From Acanthornis magna (lineage: Eukaryota > Chordata > Aves > Passeriformes > Acanthizidae): a stretch of 64,000 nucleotides of DNA. Each line of letters starts with the position of its first letter. The first letter of the stretch is position 1. The translations under genes and the position numbers were made by a program. Positions 49,474 to 64,000 of the stretch are shown one piece after another. Below the pieces are notes generated by a model. It searched no databases. It saw only the letters and a program-made list of their open reading frames with translations, and was not told the origin of the DNA. Where the stretch lies: the NCBI GenBank assembly GCA_036785705.1, contig JAWUZG010000056.1, positions 15,854,001 to 15,918,000 on the forward strand, given 5' to 3'.

Positions 49474-52400
49474 GTTGCACTAAATATTTATGACAGGAAA
49501 AAAATAGCTCTTGAAGCTTATTTTTTACATTTTTAGGGTTGGGAGTTAAAAGTTAACTTGTTTTCCCATTAAACTCTGAAGTCTTTATAAATAAAGTTAT
49601 CTATGAATGTACTTTTGTCTCTTTGGTTTCCTTGGTTTTTTTCTTTCTTCCTTCCCTTAAGCTCTCCCTAACCTACGTACAGTGATTAGCAATATTAACA
49701 GGTGGTTGATTTTACTTGTGCATTAAGCAAATGCAATTTACTAGTAGGGCTGGAGTGCTCAGGGAGGCTTGGCGAACAAAGTCATTCAGCCTTTGAAAAG
49801 AAACAAACACAAACTGTTAATGCTGTGCAATAGAGGAATTTTGTAATGTATCGATTTCCATTTTGACCTCATTGACCAAGTATAATTTACTTTTCTGAAT
49901 ACCATTGTGAGAGAGTTAAATTACTACTTGTTATTGGCATCCTTGTTTTTACTCAGCTGCTCTATTAAATGAATTGAGGCAAAATAAAACGCATCATTTA
50001 CTGACACTAAATCTAAATGGAAAAGCCTGTAAAGAAAACGTGTAGAACTCGAGCTATAATGTGAGATTAACCTTCCTGTGGTTCATGTCACACACACAGA
50101 GTTTGATACCTGTATTTCAGTTAACTTAATGTTATTGCAGTGATATTTAAAATAAAGACCTGTGTTTACCTTAGCGTTGTCCAAATCTGCATTAAATTGT
50201 CATTCTAGATGGAAGGCTTTGATGCCAAGCAAGTGCAAGGGTACTCTAGTTGGTAATTATTTAACATTGAGAGCTTTATGAACTAAGACTACTTATTTGT
50301 GTAGGTAAAGGAATGCAGTTCAGAATGACTTGAGTGGGGGGTTTGGAGTGTAATTGCAAGCCTTACTTGTCTACTTTGTGCTGATTTGAAACACTAAACA
50401 CCAGAAACTATCACTGATTAAGACAAAGCTTGCAGTTGCTCTCAGCATTTATAAAATCAGGACATTGCTAGCATTGTTTGAAGTCAGATATCTTCTTTTT
50501 TATGGATAATCTTAGTTTAAAACTGTGAGTAGCTGGTCCATACCATTTTTCAAGCAGTAACCATGTCATTATAGCAGCTCCTGCCTCCTCAGGTGGTGAA
50601 TTCACCAGGCTGCTGAGTTCAGCAGAGACAGGAGAAGCAAGAGAATCTCCTGGAAGTGCTCCTAGAAAAGGACACCTGGATCTATAGTTTGGATGTCTGT
50701 TGTAGTGGGAATACTTCCTGTGAACATTTAGCCAGTCCCTCCCCAGTAATTACTGCTGCAATTTGTAGTAACTTCCAGTGGCCTGGAAGAAGTCTTATTT
50801 TCATAGCACTTGAGTTAAGACGGTCCCATCCAGTAGCATTCATTTAAAAAACGAATATGGTGATTCCACTGCTGTAAACGTGGCTCCAAGCTAAAGATCT
50901 CCCTTCGGTTCTTTTCCTTTCCCTCATCCCACACAAATTTGTAGTTGCATCATTTTGTTATGAAGGCTGAATTTGACCCTCAGGGAAGGGCGTTCTGTGG
51001 TGTCTCCCAACAGTACAATGAGTGAGCCATAACTTGCCTTGATAAAACAGTACTTTCCACTGAAAGATGAAAATTGAACCTGGACCTATTGCTTTTGTTA
51101 CGCATTTAATGGAGAGGAAGAAAAAAAACCCTAACTGACCTCAAGAAGAAGAAAGATGTGTCTGTTGTGAGTTGGTTGGAAACAGTTGATAGCAACAGTC
51201 ACAACAGATTGGTCTTTGTGTGGATGATTTAGACACCAGTGCTGTAATGGGTTAGAAGCCACTAATCTGTGTTTGTCAGAGAGACCACTCTGCTGTGTTG
51301 ATCTCAAGTTATTCCTTGGAAGAAGAAATGAAAAAGCTGTCCTAGAATTTACAGCCAGGACTACCCCTGTCTCTGTGGCTTCCTGAGCTGTCCTTAATCT
51401 CTCCTTAGGATGCTCCATTTTTTGGTTTCAGTGCTGGTTTGTTGTGTTTAAGGAGCCATCTTCAGCTGTCCGGCATCGTGAGTTCAAGTCATCAGCTCTG
51501 TATTTTATGCACAAAGTTTTTCTGGAAGGCTTTTTTCCCCCCCCTTTCCATGTATTGATATTAGTGCACAGTGAATGGTAGACGATGTGCAGCAGTAAAG
51601 ATAGTCAGACATAAACAAAACAAGAGAAACATAACAGGTTTCATGCTTTATTCATGTCACTTTTGTTTGTGTTCATACCACCCAGAAAAAGGAAAACAGC
51701 TGCTTCTTAAAGGAAGGACAACAGCAAAAAACCTCCTTAAATAAGAGTTTTTCTGTAGCGTGCTAGCAGAATTTTTTAATGCAATATACTTGATAAAGTA
51801 TCATTCTGACTCTTTATACTTCATTTGGCTGCTCTTATCAAAATTTGAGATATCATGTAATAAAACATGATTAGCATAATATTAATACATTCATTTCACA
51901 ACTTGTTTGTGTAGCAGCAGTACCTTGCTGTGGGGCAGTCAAGTAGGCAGAGCACACTAGAACAAAATGAAAGGATAGGTTGTCTTCTGAAAAAACAAAC
52001 CAACCAAACAAACAAAAAGCCCAAAACCAAACCAAGAAAACAGCAAACCTGATCGTTTCATGGCCTTGAGTTACCTTTGTGCATAAACAATTTTTTTCTC
52101 TCCCTGTCCCTCTTCCTCCTACCTTTCCCACTTTTCTCGTGCATGATAATTTCTGGTATTTTTATCATCTGATTTATTCTAACTGTTCTCACTGAAACCA
52201 TCAAATTGTGGACAAAAATGTAATTCCAACCTGCACTGAGAGGAAATACAGGCTAATAACCACTGTGGCTCTGTGTGTGTGCTGAGGGCAGCACAGAGTC
52301 CTGGGCCCATGGCATTCAGACAGCTGCCAGTTGTGTTAACTGAAGTTTAATTGTGGTATGAGATGGGGAACCACTGACCTTTAGAAGAGTTTGACTTAAT

Positions 52401-54289
52401 GAGACCCTCATGCCTGATGTCTATTTGCAGCCATTTTTAGCTGACCTAAAATTACTGTTTAGCAAGGTTGGACTTCATGGAGCCACTTTTCTCACCTTTG
52501 CTTGTGAATGATGGCACAAAATAAATAAGTTTGCATGTGACATTTAGCAAGGTTGAGGGAAAAAGGATTCTATTTTGGTATGTTCAGTAGAAGTATGTAT
52601 TTTTCACTTGGTTTTGGGCTTTGTCTGCTTCTTAAGTGTTTTGGAGAAGAGTCAATGTAGTTTATGGCTGAAGTAGGTGAAACCAAGAATTGGGAACAGC
52701 TTTGAGGGGTGTTACATGACTATGTTCATTCACAAAGACTATCCTGCCCCAGGAAAATCTTTTCCCCTGTTCTGTGCAGCCAGAATATTTGTGTGAAATG
52801 CAGCCATAAGTATTGCTTTGAAATGAATAGATTGAAGTTTGATCAGCTGGGATAGAGGCTTTCTTCTTCCATAGAATTTTTATGGGTTTGAACTCATCCA
52901 GCACCTTATTTAAAAGTCAGTTATTCATAAAATAGTTGCTGCAGTATCACAAGATCTCTTCCAGTACCTCTACTTTTTTTTTCCCCCTTAAAAAACTAAG
53001 CAAGTATTAACCTATATGGGAAAGATATAAGGAAAATCATCTTCAGGTCTGTTAAACTTGAGAAACAGAACATTTTTCAAGCTCTCTCACCAACAATATA
53101 GAAAAAGAGTTGCATGCAGGAGTGTCAAAATGTGAATGGGATTCAATTTGCCTGCCCCTTTCATTGTCCTAAAATCTAATTATACCAATTTCAGTTATGG
53201 TCAAACTTTCTTGTTTGAAGATGGCACAGGTCTACCTTAAGTGTCAATTTGTGCTAGAAAATTTAATTTTTATAGCCTATGAAATGTGAGCTGCGTGGTA
53301 GGACAGTAAATGTAATGTAATATATAATAGGCTATTTAATTAGTTTTAACCATCTTAAAGTCTATTTAAGTCCTCCTGAGACATCCCGGAACACATCTAA
53401 AGGAGATCTTTTCCATCAAGCTCTCTGCAATTTAAACTTACACTTCCTCTCTGTTACAGTTTTAAATTGATAATAGTATCCACTTCCAATTCACAGCATG
53501 TATAGGCTTGGATTTCTTTTCTAGTGGGACAGGTAGTAAGTTTTGTTAAGTATGGAAGACTTCAAACACTTTTTCCTCACCAGTACTTGGTTTGACAGGT
53601 CTAATAGGAAAATGCAACTCGTGCTCAAGTTCATGGAGGTTGATTAGAGCATTATTTCAAGGGTGAAATAGGGTAGCCCCTTTCAGCACCTTCTGTTCCT
53701 TTCCTGGAGCAGCCACCATTCATTTTAGAGCCTGGGACAGGACGGGATGGCTGGGCTCAGTCCTGGGCTGTGGGAGCTCACAGTCACAGCCAGGCCTCAC
53801 ACTGCTCCATTTTGTAACTGTTCATAAGAAATTGTCCCTCTGGTACCACAAGCTGGAAAACATCACTCCCTGGTAAATAGCAGAGATCTTTTAGCCCTGA
53901 GGTGCAGCCTCAGAACAGAGAGAGGATCCATCACCTCCTGTTAGAGCCCTTGGGCACCAGAGTGTTAAGGTTTGTGTGAGAACAGCGAGACCATCATTAT
54001 TGCCTGCAATACAAAGGAATATTAACAAACTTCCCTCCTCCTACTGAGATGCTGGCTGTACATAGAAATTGCCTTATTTTCACTGTGGCTTATTGCCCTC
54101 AGGTAGTGAACAAGTATAGCCAGTCCCTCTCTCCCTTCACGATTTCAAGCAGAGCCCTGGCTTGCGGCACCTCCTTACTATGCTGATTTTCTGTTCTTTT
54201 TCTTTCCATTTCTATCCCTTAAGTCTAGAAGTTGTTGCTTTTCCTCTTGTATGACAGTTTGGTTCTCTACCACGATATTACTGCTTTAA

Positions 54290-54480
54290 ATGCTTGGGTT
54301 GACAGCAACCCAAACCCTAATACTATTTTTTACCCAGCTGCAAAATGAAATGTCTAAACAAAGTAGACCCTTGAGGAACACCACCACTAGTAATATTTTC
54401 TCCATCCCAATAATTTACCATGTGATGTGATATTCATGTGTTACCATTAACCAAGAAATTTCATCAAAGAAAGATAAACC
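54290..54480 (-). mobile_element. Probable ancient CR1-like LINE relic, reverse orientation
   Basis: The stretch around GACCCTTGAGGAACACCACC, then CACTAGTAA, then ACCATTAACCAAGAAATTTC resembles the reverse complement of the CR1 reverse-transcriptase region, where CCTGAGGGACACCACT is typical. The flanks from about 53.9 to 55.3 kb look loosely similar but are too diverged to bound. The orientation and family are inferred from memory. Confidence 0.35.
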
Positions 54481-56807
54481 AGTATGATGTGATTTACATT
54501 TGAGAAGATCTGGGCTGCATTTTCATTCTGCTCTCTATTTATGTTCCAGTCACTGGTTGCTCTTGGGTGCTCTTTCCCCTTAGAACAGTTGTTATGAGAT
54601 GCTGAGGAGCACTGAGCTCACATTAACAGGGCTTTTTTGAACACAGGTTCTACATTTCTTCTCCAACCCTAGGCTGCTATCCCAGAAAATGTCCTATTCA
54701 TTGAGAATCCTCGTGCCCAAATCTGCAATTTTGATATATAACCCATTTTTTTTTCAGTATTCTGGGATGGAAATTTTTTAAAGCAGCCTCATTTCATTTC
54801 AGTAATGGATGTGGTAATTTGCAGTGCTTTGTCCTTGTTCCCATGAGGTATTCTGTCTCTGTCCTCATACACAGCATTATTCTTACAGGAAAAAATGATG
54901 CAAAAAGCTAATTTAATATTTGGTTTATCCCCCTAATTTCTACTCCTTGTTGACATCAGTTCTTCATTTCTTGCTCTTTATTACTTGTTGAGAAACCTTT
55001 TGTTTGTCTGTGAGTTCCCATTTTCCTGGCCTCGTGGCAGTTTGCATTTAACTTCTGCAGCCTGACCTCTAAGTGCCAGCTCTCTTTGCTGATCAGTCCC
55101 TTTTTCCATTCCTTGTAGGTTCTCTACTTTCCCTTAATATCCTGCTTTGAGGTGCATTCTCATGCAGGTAGGTCTGTAGCCCTTTCCTGTCCCCCTTTTT
55201 AACTTTACTGGGATATAAGGACTCAGATTTAAAGAAAACCCATGCCTCCCATGCACTCAAATCCAACTGTGTATGTGTTTCATATATCTTTGGATGAAAT
55301 TTGGGTTTATGGCCCATCAGGGAAAGGTGGGATTACTCTTGAAATGTAAAGAAAAACTGTTAGTTATTTTTGGGTCATGCAGCTAGTGAGGCCTGTGCCC
55401 CTTGAAAGATTAAGGAAGTTTGAATTGCCTTTGGCAATTACTCTATGTTGTATAGGCTGCTTATTTCCAGATGGTTTTTTTTGTTTCCTTCACATAAAAC
55501 CATGGGAATTAATTTTTAAAACTGGCATTTAAACCATCTGAATCAGAAATAGACTTTTTTCTTTTTTCTTGATGCTAGTTATGTTTTATACAATCAGCTT
55601 CTTTAGAAGAGCAGTAATTTCGGACATTCCCTGAAATTCTTTCCACATTTAGCTTTTTTAAAGGAAAACATGAAAGTTATGCTGATGTTTCTTTTTTTGT
55701 TGTGTTGGGGGACAGATCTATTTTGTTGAAAACCCCAACACACCAGAGGACAGTTCACTTGTCCCTTTTTCCAAGTAGTTGGGAAAGCTCTTACAACAGA
55801 AGCAAAGGCTGCTTTTTGGAGCTGCAGTGATCCCTTCTGAATCTGCACGTTATGAAGGAAGAAGAGGATAAAATTAATTACCCAGGGCTGGCAGCTTTAG
55901 AGCACAGCCTGTGTGGGTCTGTGGCACTCCTCGGAGGCTGGAGGAGGACGCTGGGTGTGCAGCCCGCGCTGAAGTTTCCGTGGGGTCAGGTAGTGTTGGA
56001 TTTACAGTCTGTCAGCCCTCGTGTGTGCATGGGAACACATTGGGACCATCTGGCCCTGGAATTGCTGAGGTCCATGTGACGGCAGCAGTCCCTGCAGATG
56101 GACACGGATGCAATGCCTGAGTCCACGCACCGGCACGGGAACGTCACGTTTGGGCTCTCTCTGCCTCCACAAATCTGTGTCCTTCTGAGTTGGGGGTAGC
56201 AAAGCTACTGAGCAATTTTTTTTCTGGCTTCTGATATCAGAATGGGGCTCAGTGCTCTGCCGTGTTGATTTTGATAGTGTTAATCCTAGAGCTAATATAA
56301 ATTTTAAATTACACTTTTATGAATTTCATTTAAATGTAATTGGAACTCTACTATGTGGTTTAATGGTGATGTATAATGCTTGTCTCTTTCTTACCCTTGG
56401 GGGTGCTGGGGGAATCTCTGAAAGTTCCTTTGTCAGCTCTTTTTGTTTGGGAATAGCCATTTTCTTTTTTGGATCTGCTGTAAATTTCCTAAGTTCACCT
56501 CTGGTGTATCCTAGTGCTTGATGAGGTGATAGCAAGAGAGAGATTTGCAAGTCTTTCACTGTGTTTGTTAGCCAAGGCTTCCTGCAGTATTTATGCTGCA
56601 AGACTTTAAAAGCAAGGATAATAGTATTTAGTAAGTAAAAGCTTGAAAAATGTATTAGTGGACTGTTTATATTTGTGTTATTTCTCTTTACTTCCCTTTG
56701 CTTTATCTCCCTTTGCTTTAATGAGATGAAAACCAATTTAGTGTCATTAGTGAATGTCTGAGCATGTTCTTCAAACTGAGTTTTGAGCACTGCAGTGGGG
56801 AGTCTGG

Positions 56808-56847
56808 GGGTTATATCTTTAATATGAGGGTTATATCTTTGATATGA
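56808..56847. repeat. 20-bp tandem duplication
   Basis: GGGTTATATCTTT(A/G)ATATGA is present twice head to tail (56808-56827, 56828-56847) with one substitution. Confidence 0.85.
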
Positions 56848-59103
56848 TGGCACTTTATATTGTTTGGCTTAGTCTTAAACTTCATTGTGGGTCGGTGGGC
56901 GTTTGTGCAACATGTGGCACTAGATGTTGAAAGTGGATGTTTACATCTGGTATGCATTGGGAGATTAAGGTAGAGAGGATGAAGTTTTGGGTATGTGTTT
57001 TTTGGATGAAGGATAAAGTGAGAATACTTTTATTTCCTCTTAGATTTGAAACATATCATTCTAGCAATGCCTTTGAAACTCTGCCAGCTTTGCCAACCGT
57101 AACATTTATGGGATTTTGGACCTAAACTGAACTAGAGAACTGTTTTTAGTGGCAGAGAAAAAGGTTAGTGCATGAAAATAGCTAGGCCTATTATTGACTG
57201 CATGTGGTCAGTGGTTTGGCTGAATGTAGGTGGCTCTTTTCCTGTCACTGTTTTCAAGCATATGGCTTTGTGATGAATATAAAACTCTTTCGAAATGAGA
57301 TCTGCTGCAGTTCTTTTGCACAGTAGTCTTGTGCTATTTAGTAGTGATTATTTTGCTTTTGTCATTTATTTTCAATCTTGTAGTTTAAAAAAAAACCCTT
57401 TTCAAATAAAGCTTATTATTCCTGTTGACATCAAAGCTAAGAGGTTTGAAGAATGTGATCATCTGTGTATAGCAGCTGCTTCTGTCAGTAATATTTCTAA
57501 AAGGATGCATACACTGTGCTGAGTCTTTATTGTAGTTGATGCTGGGATTGTTTGCAGTGGGCAGAAACTCCTTCTAAATGTGCACATGCATTTTGTTTAA
57601 TTATTACTTGTGTGAAAATCTCTAATACTGAATTACAGCTTCCCTTTCTTTCCTTTTCATGTTTCCAGTCTTGAAAGTAACATTTACAGCAGTTTTCCCC
57701 AAGGTCAACTTCTTTTTCCCATTGTGTAGAAGACAGCTTGGAGTTAACCTAGTGTTTTGTTTGCTTCTTTGTGTGTAGTGTACAAGGTGCAACCTCAGAG
57801 CTTAGGGAACTGCGAATTTTCTAGTTCGTGTTGCAGAGAGCTTAAGGGCACAACAGGTTCTGTTTAGCTTTAACTTAAACAGTGTTACCCTATTTATATC
57901 TTTGTAAAAAATCTGGGTGATAGAGCTGTAAATTGTACAGATTGTGGATTGTGGAGATTGTCTGGTGTTTTCAGTGTAGAAAATTCTAGTGAATCTTGTT
58001 TTAGCAGCTCTCAGATGCAAGAACTGGTTTCATTCAGCTGAGAGCAAAGTACATTTGGGTCTGCAAGATGCTGAGAACTGCAGCAAGTTTTAGGGGCACC
58101 AAGCACTTCATGAGTTGGTTCCATTGCTGTGAAGGACTTAAAAACAAGGCAAAATTGTTCCCTGTGTTTGGGGAAAATGTTATGGTTTCCCCATGGCTGA
58201 GGAAAATAATATATAGAATTATCCAGTTTTTAGAGTAACTGTAAAAGAATAACTAAATAAACAATGAGGTGACCTGCAGAGCTGCTTCACATATTTTGAA
58301 TATATTTGTCAGTCAGTCCTGCATCCTGTTTCACAGGCCAGACACAAGGAAAGCCACTGTTGCACAAGCAAGGCTGCCTGTGTGATCGTGTCTTACAGGC
58401 TTTTAAGAATTTGTTACCTACATTAAAAAATTATACAATACTATTTGAAACACAAAATCTACTTTTAAATACTTGAAATAATAAATAAAATCTCTAGACT
58501 CTGTAACTATTGCAACCATAGATTAGAACTTAGTGAAATATCTTTCTACAATATAACATAACAATATCACAGGTTATTAAGGAATTTCTAATTTAAACTA
58601 GGCCTTCTGAACTGTGTCAAGAAGACAGAGCTGTTTTTCTTAAGCATGCTGGGTGAAAGACTGTCACTGAGCAAGAAGTGCTATGCATGTGTTTGTAACT
58701 CTTGTTGCAAGAGAATATTAAGTAATCGCTCATTGCATCCTCAATGTTTAAAAAAAAAATTAATTTTAATTTTTCTGAGTTTGGAGTTGTGCTGTCCCTC
58801 ACTATCAGCAAGCTTTGTAATGTGTTTTGTTTGCATTTTGGTTTGGTTTTTTTTTCCTTGTTCTGATTTAGGACTAGGAAAATGCTCAATATTTTGACAG
58901 TGGTAATTGCCACAATTCAGGAGTCCTCTCTGAAGGATCTCATATTTGAACATAGTGCCTAGCTGATAGCTGTTCCTCATCAAAAATATTGGAAATATGA
59001 AGATGTTGGGGATTATTAGTACCAGTTCTCAACATGGATTGATAGAACAGTATTGCAGGAGAAAAGCAGCACAGCTGATGAACTTTGCTTTTACTTTACG
59101 TGA

Positions 59104-64000
<4,897 letters not shown>

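Noticed and set aside
56326..56853. 175-codon minus-strand ORF in LRRC28 intron 5
   Set aside because: No family similarity recognised. It spans a 20-bp tandem duplication and K/T/I-rich sequence typical of AT-rich DNA, and is weaker than the 46.7-47.4 kb case.

Overview
This is a vertebrate nuclear genome window, most likely from a bird (probably Neoaves). It has split genes with GT-AG introns, one strong CpG island, and few interspersed repeats. The repeats that can be recognised are worn CR1 LINE pieces, including a tail at about 12.5 kb that matches the avian CR1 3' end, plus one MIR-type SINE relic. The species cannot be named from the sequence alone.

Layout. Bases 1-787 are the end of an intron of the synemin gene (SYNM). 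Bases 788-4416 are its long last coding exon, which encodes the intermediate-filament protein's tail and ends in the conserved acidic C-terminus. A 3' UTR follows. From about 5.6 to 26.8 kb I see no coding sequence I can recognise, only simple repeats, a short CR1 tail and a 47-bp tandem duplication. A 34-bp-unit minisatellite (26.77-27.38 kb) abuts a CpG-island promoter (27.38-27.63 kb) that carries two inverted CCAAT boxes, GC boxes and a TCTCGCGAGA palindrome. This promoter drives LRRC28 to the right.

LRRC28 (leucine-rich repeat containing 28) fills the rest of the window. It has a non-coding exon 1 ending at 27628 and five coding exons at 29900-30067, 33775-33815, 36392-36429, 37201-37338 and 59153-59359. 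These give 197 codons plus one base. The family protein is about 367 residues, so the 3' half lies beyond the window. All exon phases join cleanly. Intron 5 is about 21.8 kb.

Context. In mammals the order is SYNM, TTC23 (antisense), LRRC28. Here I can see both flanking genes but no TTC23 exon in the 23 kb between them, which is the most interesting comparative question. Other points are the tandem ~43-residue repeats in the synemin tail, the minisatellite against the promoter, an upstream ORF that stops directly before an in-frame ATG in LRRC28, a CRE-bearing CpG patch in LRRC28 intron 2, and a long antisense ORF in intron 5. I found no evidence of an unknown multi-gene system; this is otherwise ordinary vertebrate genic DNA.
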